Shown here: positions 34,326 to 45,761 of the stretch, in pieces
How the letters are laid out: each line of letters opens with the position of its first letter
Numbering within the stretch: position 1 is the stretch's first letter
Assembly: GCA_933228675.1 (NCBI GenBank)
Contig: OW121743.1
Span: 84,964,938 to 85,028,937, forward strand
Length of the DNA: 64,000 bases
Origin: Stomorhina lunata
Taxonomy: Eukaryota > Arthropoda > Insecta > Diptera > Rhiniidae
Reading direction: 5' to 3'
Translations under genes and position numbers: made by a program
Notes under the pieces: generated by a model
What the model saw: only the letters and a program-made list of their open reading frames with translations
Databases searched by the model: none
What the model was told of the DNA's origin: nothing

Positions 34326-36295
34326 AAGATTCCACAAGATGGTAACAGAACACCGCCTAGAGGAGTACTACGTCATAACCCATAGTTAAGCTTATAATTC
34401 TGTAGGGTAGGACTTTATTTACTAAGAAGATGATAGAGTTAGCAACTCTCAAAGTTGCCACTGCCGTTGTAATCGGCTTAGGCTTAATATTATTAAAAGT
34501 TTTTTGAAGGCATGCTGCGACTTAGAGAAAAGACGCGGATTTATTAATAATCAAATTTCTTAAAAATTTCTTCAAAAAAATTACCTAAAAATATGAAAGT
34601 TTGAAAATTTCTCTGAAATACTTGAATTGTTGCATAATTCTATAAAAAGTAAATTTCCTCAGTTTTTTGTTTAAAATTCATTTAAAAGTAAATTTTCGTA
34701 AAATTTTTGAATTTCGTATAAAATTTCTTTAAAAGTGTGAATTTTTGAAAAAATTTAAGTATAATGATTTTTAATAAAACTGCCATAAGTACTTCCAGTC
34801 AGGTTCTGCACAATTCTAATTTTTATGCGCTTATCGGTTCAGTTCTTATTTATTTTACAGTGTATAGTCTTTGTCTTTTTATAGTCAAAAGTTAAAGTTG
34901 CTGGTAACTTTTTATTACTACTGGGTCCATATGAATATATTTTTTTTACTTAATATTTTTCATATGAATGAAAAAAATCATAAAAAAACTATATTAAAGC
35001 AATAATTAACAGCCTATTTTTGTAGTTCTACTCCGAATGTCTTCTTTATGAATCATTGCCAATGTATTTAATTAATTTTTTCTCTGCAGAATTTTTCTTG
35101 ACAACACAAAAGCTAAGAACATAAGAAAAAAAAGAAACAAAAATTAAGAAAAAAGTTTCGAAAAAGCAAAATGACAACAAAATTGCAACATTGTATGTAC
35201 TTGAAGCAACAAATACTTACTGATGTTGTTGTTGATGCTGCTACTTTAAATTCTTACTACAATAAATAATGCTGCTACTGCTGATGATATTGTGTTGTTC
35301 ATTCAAGATTTTCAAGAACTGAAATTGTTTAACATCATCAACATATGTTGCCTGCAACTCTTCAAAAAGTTCAGGGTTAGTACGTTTTTTTCCTTTGCAG
35401 TTTTTGGTACTTTTATTGTGTTTATTGTTGCTTTTTACGCAGTTGCTACTTTTAAAGCCTTTTTTTTGTTTTTGCTCTCATGAGTATTAAATAGTAATAA
35501 GATGCAGCAGCAAAACCAAAAACACCATTTCATTAAAAACTTTTGGGAATATTTTTTTCGTTGGCCCCTTTTTTTCTAGCAGAGGTTAAACTTTTTGGGA
35601 TTTAATTTTGTAAAATGTTAGTACTCGCAGTTGATTTTTTTTGTTGATATTTTGCTTAAAATCTCAACTTTAGTAACTAATGGTCTTGCAGTTGATTTTT
35701 TTCAGTTTTTTTTTTGTAAGACTAAAGCTTTTTGTCAGCTGTTTTTAGGTTATGGAGAACTCTTTTGAGTGAAATTTATTACTTATTTTTTAATTTCAAA
35801 TTAAATTTTTAGTTTTTAGCAAATTTAAAATTTGTCTAGGTTATAAACCATTGCCATTTCTTTTCATTTTTTGCTAAATTAATATATACTTTTAGTTTAT
35901 TTAAATTCCATTAGTTTTATTCAAAAATTTATAGCCTTCAAATTGTATTAGCTTGAAAAAAGATATCACCTCTTATTCTTGTTCATTCTTAAATTGTGTA
36001 AATCCCCAAAAGATGCCAAGCTTTAAAAATTGCTGAAGTTTTAGCAGAAAATGGTCCAGTCAACCAAAAGAAAATTCTTAAATTTCAATATGTGTGTGTT
36101 ATCGTTGCATATGTGTTAATAAGTATATGACTTAGGTGGAAGATATAAAGGCCTAATCATTTAATGCCTTTAAATACGACATATTTGGACATATATTGGG
36201 TCAAAAGGGGAATATGGGTGATGTATAGAGGAAGTGAGGGTAGTATGGGGTATATTTATTTGTTTTAAGATAGCCAATTTTTTATTTTTATCCGA
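34326..36295. other. AT-rich unique sequence, no recognised gene
   Basis: A small block at 34330-34520 is less AT-rich. GTTGTTGTTGATGCTGCTAC-type simple sequence lies at 35225-35285. The 63-codon hydrophobic frame at 35292-35483 is AT-driven and not called. Confidence 0.55.
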
Positions 36296-36299
36296 TTAA

Positions 36300-38560
36300 A
36301 AAAAAATTTAAATCAAAAATTTTTCTATAGTTTTCTATAGAAAATTTTTTTATCAAAAAGCTTTCAATAGGAATTTTTTTAGCAAACATTTTTCTATAGG
36401 ATTTTTTTTACCAAAAATTTTTCTATAGAAAATTTTTTTACCAAAAATTTTTCTATAGAAAATTTTTTTTTAGAAAATTTTTTTACCAAAAATTTTTCTA
36501 CAGAAAATTTTTTTTATTAAAAATTTTTCTATAGAAAATTTTTTTACCAAAAATTTTTCTATACAAAATTTTTTTATCAAAAATTTTTCTATAGAAAATT
36601 TTTTATCAAAAATTTTTCTATAGAAAATTTTTTTATCAAAAATTTTTCTATAGAAAATGTTTTTATCAAAAATTTTTCTATAGAAAATTTTTTTATCAAA
36701 AATTTTTCTATAGAAAATTTTTTTATAAAAAATTTTTCTCTAGAAAATTTTTTTATCCAAAATTTTTCTATAGAAAATTTTTTTATCCAAAATTTTTCTA
36801 TAGAAAATTTTTTTGTCCAAAATTTTTCTATAGAAAATTTGTTTATCAAAAATTTTTCTATCGCAAACTTTTTTTATCAAAAATTTTTCCTTTGAAAATT
36901 TTTTTATCAAAAATTTTTCTACGGAAAATTTCTTTTATCAAAAATTTTTCTATAGAAAATTTTTTTTATCCAAAATTTTTCTATAGAAAATTTTTTATCC
37001 AAAATTTTTATATAGAAAATTTGTTAATCAAAAATTTTTCTATCGCAAACTTTTTTTATCAAAAATTTTTCTTTTGAAAATTTTTTTATCAAAAATTTAT
37101 CTATAGAAAATTTTTTATCAAAAATTTTTCTACGGAAAAATTTTTTTTTATCAAAAAATTTTCTAAAGAAATTTTTTGATAAAAAAATTTTCAAAGGAAA
37201 AAGTTTTGATAAAAAAAGTTTGCGATAGAAAAATTTTTGATATAAAAATTTTCTATATAAAAATTTTTGATAAAAAATTTTCTATAGAAAAATTTTGGAT
37301 AAAAAAAATTTCTACAGAAAAATTTTTTATAAAAATTTTTGATAAAAAAAATTTTCTATAGAAATTTTTTTTTTTATCAGAAATTGTTCTATAGAAAATT
37401 TGTTTAGCAAAAAGTTTTCTATAAAAAATTTTCTTATCAAAAATTTTTCTATAGAATTTTTTTTTTTTATCAAAAATATTTCTATAGAATTTTTTTTTAT
37501 CAAAAACTTTTCTATAAAATTTTTTTTTAGAAAATTTTCTATAGAAAATCATTAAAAAAAAAAATTATATAAGTTTTAAATATTATATAAAATATAGAAA
37601 ATTTTTTATCAACAATTTTTCTACAGAAAATTATTTATCAAAAATGTTTCTATAGAAAATTTTTTATGAAAAATTTTTCTATAGACCATTTTTTTATCAA
37701 GAATTTTTCTATAAAATTTTTTTTTTATCAAAACTTTTTCCATAGAAATTTTTTTTATCAAAAATTTTCTTATAATTTTTTTTCATAACCTTTTTCTATA
37801 GAAAATATTTTTATCAAAAATTTTTCTATAGAAAACTTTTCCATAGAAAATTTTTCTACAGAAAATTTTTTAATACAAAATTTTTTTAATAAAATTTTTT
37901 TTTAAATAATTTTTTCTTTAGAAATTTTTTTTTCATAAACTTTTTCTATAGAAAAAATTCTTCTATAGAACATTTTTCAATATAAATATTTTTTATCAAA
38001 AATTATTTCAATAGAAATTTTTTTCCAAAAATTCAAAAATTTTTTTATAAAATTTTTTTTTCGAAAATAATTTGATCACAAATTTTTTATAGATTTTTTT
38101 TATCCACAAGTTCTATAGAAAATTTATTATTAAAAATTTTTCTAAAGAAAATTTTTTTTCAAAATTTTTCTATAGACAATTTTTTATACAATATTTTTTT
38201 TTATAGACAATTTTTTGATTACAAATTTTTCTATAGAAAATTTTTTTATCAAAAATTTTTTTATAGACAATTTTTTTCAAACATTTTTTATAGAAAATTT
38301 TTCTATAGAATATATTTTTATTAAACATTTTTCTATAGTAAATTTAAAAAAAAAAAAAAAATTTTTAATTTTTTATTATGTGTAATTCAATGTATAATTC
38401 TTTTCTTCGACCTATTCCTTTTTCTCAATTTTTATCAAAAATTTTTCTACGGAAAAAATTTTCTATCGAAAATTTTTGTATAAAAAATATTTTTATCGAA
38501 ATATTTTCTTTGAAAAAAAATTTTGATCGAAAATGAAAAATATTTTTTTTTAATTATTAC
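36300..38560 (+). repeat. 30-bp palindrome-containing minisatellite array, largest
   Basis: About 70 units. From 36540 to 36850 the 30-bp period is almost perfect (TATCAAAAATTTTTCTATAG plus AAAATTTTTT), giving ten-residue peptide repeats in open frames that are artefacts. A patch at 37160-37360 is in the opposite orientation (AAATTTTTGATAAAA), indicating an internal inversion. From 37560 onward units decay. Confidence 0.95.
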
Positions 38561-38599
38561 AGAAAAAAATGTTTGTTTTTATCTAAGAAAATCTAAAAT

Positions 38600-38815
38600 T
38601 GTTTCATATTAGAATTTATTTTTGTTCCGACAAATATTACTAATTCGGTTACATTTATTTCAAACAGTTTTTACAAAAACCGGCACCAACCGACTTTGCT
38701 GACATCCAAATTCCAACCGAATGCTTTTAATACTGATTTTCACGAATGATTGTGATATTTACGAAAATTACAAAAGGTCTTCGGCTTCTGGTGGTATGGG
38801 CTGCCTACGCCTGAT
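38600..38815 (+). repeat. Terminal module of the composite element (copy 4)
   Basis: TTATTTTTGTTCCGACAAAT, TCGGTTACATTTATTTCAAA, GGCACCAACCGACTTTGCTG, GTCTTCGGCTTCTGGTGGTA, GGGCTGCCTACGCCTGATTA. It lacks the TTGAGATTATATTTC segment present in copies 2 and 3, so it is an internally deleted copy. It again borders the right end of a forward 30-bp array. Confidence 0.85.
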
Positions 38816-40200
38816 TATACGTACCACTAAGGACCACTTTCGTGTAATTTTAGAATTTCGAAATATTAAGAACATTTTAGGTACTTTGTTTTTTACATTT
38901 GTGTTTGCGTCCTCGTAGAGGACGTTTTGAATGCTGGACAAATTATATGTTAGGAGGCCTTCAAACCACATATCTTTCCCGTTGGTTAAACAAGGACATT
39001 TTTCCTATGTTATTTTATCTATTTATATGCATTTCTCACATAAGTATGTACAGAAGAAAATAAGGAGTAAAATAACCAAAGGTAAGCAATTTATACAAAC
39101 GACTACAAACGTGTAAAGAAAATTGTGTAAATAATGTGAGAGTGTGTGTGTACACAATGGATTTAAAATTTAATTTTAAAATCGATTAGAGCCAGAAAAC
39201 GAAAAAAATGAAAAGAAACCTGAATGGAATTGCACACTTTTATTATATGTTTCTAAATAATGCCACGAACCTTTGCAGATAAGCAGATAGACAGACGTCT
39301 TGCAAGTAAATTCTACGCATTTAAGACTTTTTTTTATTTTAGAGTTAAATAATAAGGAAAATTGTATAGTACAAAAAAGACATGAGTAGAGGTACACGTG
39401 TATATTCTACAAAAGTATTTGTATACACATACAAATGTAGGTACTTGTGCTTTAGTAAGCAAAGCTTTTGTGTGCAGTTGCCTCACTTATACTTATTTTT
39501 ATTTTTAAATATATTAAGAGGGTTCACAAAAAGTCTTAAAATTTGTATAATTATTAAACTTAATCCTATTTTTTTTTAAATAAAGTCTAATTTTTCATAA
39601 ACGTTTTAAATTATTTTGAATAATCCCAAGAATTTTTATTTTATAATAATCTCTTTATTTTTTTTTTAAAGTGAAATCCTCCCTACTACACCCCTACTTG
39701 TTACACTTAATTTAAAGCACACTTTTAGGAGTGTCATGGTCTTAAGTACGGGAATTCTCCAATTTGACAAGTGCTGCTGTTTTAAGAGATTGACGCAATG
39801 TCTTCTTATACTGGAAAAATTTCTTTTTAAGACTTTTAAATTTTTAATTTAATTTCGTGTTCAAGACTCTTGCTGTGTGACTTAGAGTGAATTTGCTTCA
39901 AGTCTCAAGTATTTACAAAGAGAACCACAAAAATGTAATATTTTTTTATTAATTTTAGGAAAAAATTGAGACTTTTCGTTTTACTTTTAGAGCTATGGAA
40001 TTTTTTTCATAAAAGCTTTTTTTTAACCAAAATTTGTTTTTCCAAAAAAAAGGTAATTAAAAAAACATATTAAAACAATTTTTATAAATCATGAGTTTTG
40101 TCTAAAAAATGATTATAAATTAAAAAATTAGAGCGTTTTTTACTCTAAAAGCCCTAAAAGTTAATGAAGGATTTAAAAATATTTAGTTATGTTCTGAAGC
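38816..40200. other. AT-rich unique sequence, no recognised gene
   Basis: Several 60-75 codon frames on both strands at 38721-39579, none with a recognisable domain and mutually overlapping. I treat them as chance. Confidence 0.5.
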
Positions 40201-40204
40201 TTTT

Positions 40205-40400
40205 TATACCCTTCACCAACATAAGTGCAAACGGTTTATTGGGTTTGTGCTGATGTTTGTGACGCATAGAAATATTGGCCTGAGACAAAACTTTTAGTAA
40301 ACCGATGCACTTTGGGGCGAAAGCCTTCAATAATGGCGATTAATTCAAAAGATGAACTTTAACTTTCACAACCATATTTGGTACCATATGAAAGTAGATA
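40205..40400 (-). repeat. End fragment of the 7.6/43.6-kb dispersed repeat
   Basis: TTTATACCCTTCACCAACAT, then GGGTTTGTGCTGATGTTTGT and GACGCATAGAAATATTGGCC, matching 43563-43650. The following part diverges. A GGACTCAGAATCACGCTCTG, GGCTGGCTGGCC block at 42110-42165 may be the continuation of the same copy, separated by about 1.7 kb. Confidence 0.7.
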
Positions 40401-41179
40401 AAATTCTACATCACTAACTGCAAAAATAAAAGTTCTTGGTAGTTTATTTTATTTACAGTGTGTGTTCAAAGTTCAATAATTTTTGTTATTTTTGCGCGAA
40501 TTGATTAAAAGAAAAAATTTTGATATTTCAAGTGATTATAGTTTTTATTAAAACTTTTATAAGTAAAATTTTTTTAACGGAACCGTTAACTTCAGGTATA
40601 TGAGCATATAAAAAGATATTTTTCATTTAAATAAATGTTTTAAAAATATTTAAAAAATAAAAAAATAAATTGCTCTAAAAATTTGGTAATTTTAATATAT
40701 ACATTGAGTTTCAACAACTTTGCGGATGAGTGCAGGAAAGAATGATTATATGGTCTTAAAATATAATATCTTAGCTAATAAATCCCAAAATATTTTGTTG
40801 CGCGTTAGTGCGATTTTTGAGTTATGGAAGTTTTTGTGAATGAATTCTAGTTGCCGACAGGTCGGTTTCAAAACTAATTTTTTATATTTTCGAAAATTTT
40901 ACTTAGAAAATATAAGAATATAAAAATTATTTCACCGGTAATTAAAAATATACAACTAGGAAAATAAAATTAATGAAAAACGGAGGTCAATTCTTTAACA
41001 GTTTCACCGTACCAACGATTTTAATTCGCCGATTTTCGGCGAAAAATTTAATTTTTTTTCTTTATTTTACAAGTGCTTATTAAATTTATTTCTGTTCAAT
41101 TTTGATAAAACTGTTAATCAATATTATTGCTCAGTATATAAAAAATGTATAGTGAGTCTTTTTTTCAAATTGGATAATT
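40401..41179. other. AT-rich unique sequence, no recognised gene
   Basis: Non-repetitive AT-rich DNA lying between two parts of a split dispersed repeat. Nothing is recognised. Confidence 0.5.
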
Positions 41180-41403
41180 TTAACCCTTTCTTTCCCGGGG
41201 CAAAGCTCAAGTTTTTAATTTTTTATTTTTCATGGTAATATAACAATAATCAAATAATTATTTTTATGAAATTAATGATACAAATAATTATTTTTATATG
41301 ATTTTCTGAAATTCACTAATAAATTCTTAAATTTCCCTAATTTTGTCATAAAAAACTAAAAAATCCAAATTTTTACTTTTGAGCCCGGGAAAGAAAGGGT
41401 TAA
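41180..41403. mobile_element. piggyBac-type MITE, 216 bp
   Basis: Perfect 16-bp terminal inverted repeats CCCTTTCTTTCCCGGG (41184-41199) and CCCGGGAAAGAAAGGG (41384-41399), with imperfect pairing continuing inward. Both ends are flanked by TTAA (41180-41183 and 41400-41403), the target duplication diagnostic of piggyBac-family transposition. The interior is AT-rich with no coding capacity, so it is non-autonomous. The intact ends suggest it is relatively young compared with its surroundings. Confidence 0.9.
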
Positions 41404-42095
41404 TGTCATACAAATTCGAAAAACATCCAGCATACATTCTCTATATACTGGACAATAATATGCATTAAGATATTGTTAAATTTGAACATATTTAAGTGAA
41501 ATTTACCAAGCACCTCCTCAAATTATGACTAAAAAATTACATTTCCGCGAAATTTTAAAAGTATGATGATTATGTAGTAAATATTGCTTTTATAAATAAC
41601 TAAATGAAGAAAATAAAGAAGCTTTATATTTTTTTAATGTTTATTTTCTGAAATGTTTGTTTTGTGTTTACAAATATTTATAAATAAAAAATAATAATAT
41701 TTTCTAATGTGACTTTTTTGAGTAAAATCTTTGAAGTTATGAATTTTGAAAAAAACGTATTTTTTGTTAAAACTAAACATAAACAAATATTTAATATTTA
41801 TTTTATTTATTTAAACAAAAAAAATATTTTTTCTAAAGACACATAAAATATGCTCTAATTTACAATTTAATTTATTAATTTATCGTTTTTAATTCCAAAG
41901 TTACAGCAAAAATAGTCAAATAGGACCATTTTATCCAAAATAGAAAAAAGCCCATAAAAGGTTAACAATTTATGTTTTTTCAAAATTTGTTCTTTTAAAT
42001 ATTGGGCTTTTATGTATTTATTAATATTTATCATTAAAAAATAACAATATTTTAAAATTACGACTTTTATGAATTAATCGCCACTTTCTGTACCA
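41404..42095. other. AT-rich unique sequence, no recognised gene
   Basis: AT-rich, with poly-A/T stretches. No repeat or gene is recognised. Confidence 0.5.
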
Positions 42096-42180
42096 TTCAC
42101 CCCACTGTGCGATGGACTCAGAATCACGCTCTGAGTTGTTTTAACGGTGTCCCCCCGGCTGGCTGGCCGGATATCCATCT
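42096..42180 (-). repeat. Inner fragment of the 7.6/43.6-kb dispersed repeat
   Basis: GGACTCAGAATCACGCTCTG, GAGTTGTTTTAACGGTGTCC and GGCTGGCTGGCCGGATATCC correspond to 43668-43745. It ends abruptly. Confidence 0.6.
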
Positions 42181-42596
42181 AAGGCCCAAGCTCTTTTTTA
42201 TAATTTTTAATAGTTTATGACATTCTATATCCTCACAAAAAAGCATTGTTTTAAAAATCTGTATTTAAAAAAAAAGCTTTATTAAAAACTTTATTTTGAT
42301 AAAAGTAAAAGAAAAGCTTTTGCTATTTTAAATTAGCCACAATGTTGTTTTTATAAAAGCTTTTATTGTCAATCTAGCCGCATTTTTCGAAATTGATCTT
42401 TTATAACAATTAAGATTTCGCTATTTATATTCTTCTGAGTTTTATGTAAAAAATTTATTGTAAAAGCTCAAAGAAAGCTTTTTATATGATGAATAAAAAA
42501 AGTGTAGTTTTAAAAATACTGCTATATCAAGCTTTAATGGAAAATAGCTTTTTGTTGATTTTTAAAAGGTTAGGTCTTAGTAAAAGACCATACTAA

Positions 42597-42726
42597 TATG
42601 GGGTTTATATAACTCAAGCGTCTGACGATTGAGTGAAATTTATATGCGTTTTGTTATTGTAACAAAAACAGAATACATGTGAATTTCACTCAATCGTCAG
42701 CCGCTTGAATTACATAAACCCCACAT
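42597..42726. repeat. 130-bp hairpin (MITE-like inverted repeat)
   Basis: The arms ATGGGGTTTATATAACTCAA plus GCGTCTGACGATTGAGTGAA (left) and their complement (right, to CCCCACAT) pair over about 60 bp with perhaps 15 percent mismatches. The loop is only a few bases, around TTGTTATTGTAACAAAAACA. It resembles either a tiny palindromic MITE or a hairpin-forming transcript. Confidence 0.85.
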
Positions 42727-43560
42727 AAGACGAACTTTTGGAATACATATTTTGATATCGACCTTTTATGTATGGACTTGTAAATAAAGACCAACTGTCA
42801 AGAATGTTTACTCAGAACTTAAATTTCTTAGCAACATTTTCTTGACATTTATCAGCATTTCCTAAAGACGAGTGATAAAGTCAAATAAGAACCTATTCTC
42901 AAGAAATTCAGATTATTTTTGAAATAAAATGCGGATAATGCGGTATATGGTTTAGCCATGTTATCTTTCATCTCAACTGTGGACACTGACCCCTCGTGGT
43001 ATCACCTGGGGAACTACGTTAACACCCGTAAATGTAGTGAGTTAACATGTGCCGTGAGTTCTCTGATAAGAACGATTAAAGTATGGGTTTGTTCGTCAGG
43101 CTAGTAACCCACTCCTGGAAAAAACAATTTCTATGAAAAGCTAAAATTGGAATATAAACGGCCACCCCCCTTATGTTAGAAGAGGACGTCCGAATGTTCG
43201 ATGTCAAGAACAAGAGCGTATTGATTATTTTGGGAAGAAATGTTAAATTAAAGTTCGAAAAAACAGTACCTTCCCTACAAGAAATTAATGACCGAAACTA
43301 AACAAAATTTTTTTACTAATACATTTTTACAAAATTGTGAATGTAAGAGTGAAACAACAGCAAAGTTTGCAGCTGTTTCATTCTTGCATACATTTCAACA
43401 TGATTTGTCAAAATTATAATTTTCACAATTTTACCAAGCGTCGTTGTAAACTGTCGAAAAATAAAAAATTGCAAAAACTTTTTAAAATCAAATCAAAATT
43501 TAATGGAAATTGTAAAAAACTTATAAATAAATAAAACTGTCATTTTAAAAGCAGGTAAGT
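42727..43560. other. Mixed-composition sequence, unrecognised
   Basis: The part at 42965-43260 is less AT-rich than its surroundings (GTGGTATCACCTGGGGAACT, GTCAGGCTAGTAACCCACTC, GGCCACCCCCCTTATG), which suggests a decayed transposable element. I could not find a diagnostic protein motif in any frame. Confidence 0.4.
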
Positions 43561-44371
43561 TTTTATACCCTTCACCACCATAGGTGGAAAGGGTATTATA
43601 AGTTTGTGCTGATGTTTGTAACGCATAGAAATATTTGTCTTAGACCCACCTTTTAGTATACCAATAGACTTAGAATCACTTTCTGAGTCGATTTAGCGAT
43701 GTCCGTCTGTCCGTCCGTCTGGCTGGCTGGCTGGCTGGACCCCCATGTAAACCTTGTAATCAAACTACAGGTCGCAATTCTAAAGATAATTTGATGAAAT
43801 TTGGCACAGATCATTTTTTTGATAATGGGACCATGGCTATTGAAATTGGTCAAAAGCGGTCCATTATTTATGGTACCTCCCATAGGTCACACTTCCCGGA
43901 ATTGCTATATTGGCCACAAATATCAATATTTTTTTCATGAAATTTGAAACAGATACTGCTTATGTAAACTTAAATCACTGTATCAAATTTCGTTGAAATC
44001 GGTCCACATTTGACCATAGCTCCCATACAAACTCTTCTTCAAAAACGCACTAAATGAGACAAAAAATCACTAAAACGCTCGTAAATCTAAAGTTAATGAA
44101 AATTTAGAGTTTATTTTATTGCATACATAATTTTTGTAACAACTGTAATCAATTTGCCAAATTTCAAGATAATCGGTCCACGTTTGACCCTAGCTCTCAT
44201 ATAAGTCCAAATGACGGGAACAGGTTGAATATATACGTTTTGAGAAAATGTTTGTATGATGGCAACATTTAGCAAATATTTGTCTTTATACAGGAAAAAT
44301 AACATCTTTGACCTTAGTGGTGAAGGGTATCGTATGGTCGGCTTGACCGACTATAGCGCTTTCTTACTTGT
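43561..44371 (-). repeat. Dispersed repeat with GTCY-type run, copy B (fuller)
   Basis: On the minus strand it starts CAAGTAAGAAAGCGCTATAG (44369) and ends with the TTTCCACCTATGGTGG region at 43574-43591. It carries GTCCGTCTGTCCGTCCGTCT followed by GGCTGGCTGG at 43700-43736. Internal segments TTTGACCATAGCTCCCATAC and CACATTTG..GGTCC recur as partial internal repeats. It is an inverted partner of 7638-8381, 35 kb away. It has no coding capacity, and open frames inside are not genes. Confidence 0.9.
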
Positions 44372-45647
44372 TTTATTTAGTTTTATGCAAATTTTTTTCA
44401 GAAAAAATTAGCTAACAAAAATTTTTCTAAAGCAAAATTTTGTATTAACTTCAATTTTTTCTTTAGAAAATATCCTGTTAAGTCCACAATATGATCAGAC
44501 CTCACAATTGTCGGTAGTACAATGTTTGAAGCAGTTATTCAGGAATAGGTAACGAATAATTTTTACAGGAGTACATTAAATTTTTTTTTAACAAAATTTT
44601 AAATTTTCCAGAAGGCTCTATGTCAACCAGCTTTTAGTGACGTGTACCCAGTTTAAACATCCCTTTCAATCGGTTGAAAACGTCGGAAGGAAAGCTGCAG
44701 ACCTAATATTTTAATTTTTATCTGAATATGAAATTATTAAATCAATTTTTTACAACTTAAACTGTCTAATAATATTGTTTTACTACAAAAGATATTTTGG
44801 TCACCTGTGATCGATATATACATTAAGACTGACTACTCACCTGTGACCGTTGATAAGTAAAAACTATAAGAGTGAGCGGTTCGGATATACATATATAGAG
44901 CCAGAATAATACATGCATAAGAAAGAGAAGCAAAATCACATGCATACAAAAGTTTCGGTCAGCTTTTTCATATTTGCCTTAATAAAATGATAGAAACTGC
45001 TGACTGATGTATTAGTCAGCACTACCAGTCAGTTGATCGGTCAAATGACTGGTAATGTTCTTGTAGGGTTATTACATTATACTGAACTTACGCACACACA
45101 AAAGTTATTTATTTTATCGTTCCTAACTAAGTTCGAAACAAAGTTAAGTACACAAATAATAAAAAAACACTGTACCTTATAATAACGTACCGCTCTCTAG
45201 GATTTTAGAGTATTTTTTAGTAAACTTTAGAGTACTATGTATAAAGTACTAAATTTTTTAGATATCTTACTTGTGGCTGCGTTCGTAATATTTTAACTAA
45301 GTATTGTTGTTATGCATTCATGAATCAACGACAGTTCCAAGTTGAAGAACCATTTTCCCTACATTTTCATTTAAAACATTTTCCCTAAAAAATACTTGAG
45401 TATATCAAAGTGCTGGCTAATGGCTGAGGTAAAAGCGAGCATTAACCTAGTCGAAACATAAGTACAGGTTAAAATTTTGGAACTGCTGGTAAATTCTTAA
45501 AATTTTGTATTGGTGAAACAATTTTTTTATGATATATACACAAAGGGGTTTAAATCCTAAACGAAAGCATTATTTTATTCAATTTCACTTTTGGTAATAC
45601 TGTTTTTGTTGTCATTTCACAAGAGTTCGTTAAAGTACTCAACGTTA
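44372..45647. other. AT-rich unique sequence, no recognised gene
   Basis: Includes ACTGGT/TCAGT-rich words at about 44990-45060, with local short inverted repeats. No gene is recognised. Confidence 0.5.
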
Positions 45648-45651
45648 TAAA

Positions 45652-45681
45652 GGGTGGTTAAATTGTAAGGGCCGATGTTGA
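45652..45681 (+). repeat. mariner left terminal inverted repeat
   Basis: Pairs with 46899-46928. A two-base AA lies between it and the presumed TA duplication on the left, and GA on the right. Confidence 0.93.
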
Positions 45682-45761
45682 ATGTGAACCACACCTAAAC
45701 TCCAAGTTTTTTTCCGAATTTTTTTGACATTTCTCTATTTCAGACTTACTCAATTTGAACC

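Noticed and set aside
35275..35300. CTGATGA in a CTGCTG-rich stretch as a possible hammerhead
   Set aside because: Simple-sequence context and no GAAA core or stems.
36589..36849. Ten-residue repeat proteins (FSIEKFLIKK type) here and in the other arrays
   Set aside because: The 30-bp unit is a multiple of three, so an open frame follows automatically. Frames exist on both strands and in every array.
42965..43260. Possible LINE retrotransposon 5' region
   Set aside because: The composition suggests an old transposable element, but I could not find an endonuclease or reverse transcriptase motif in any frame.
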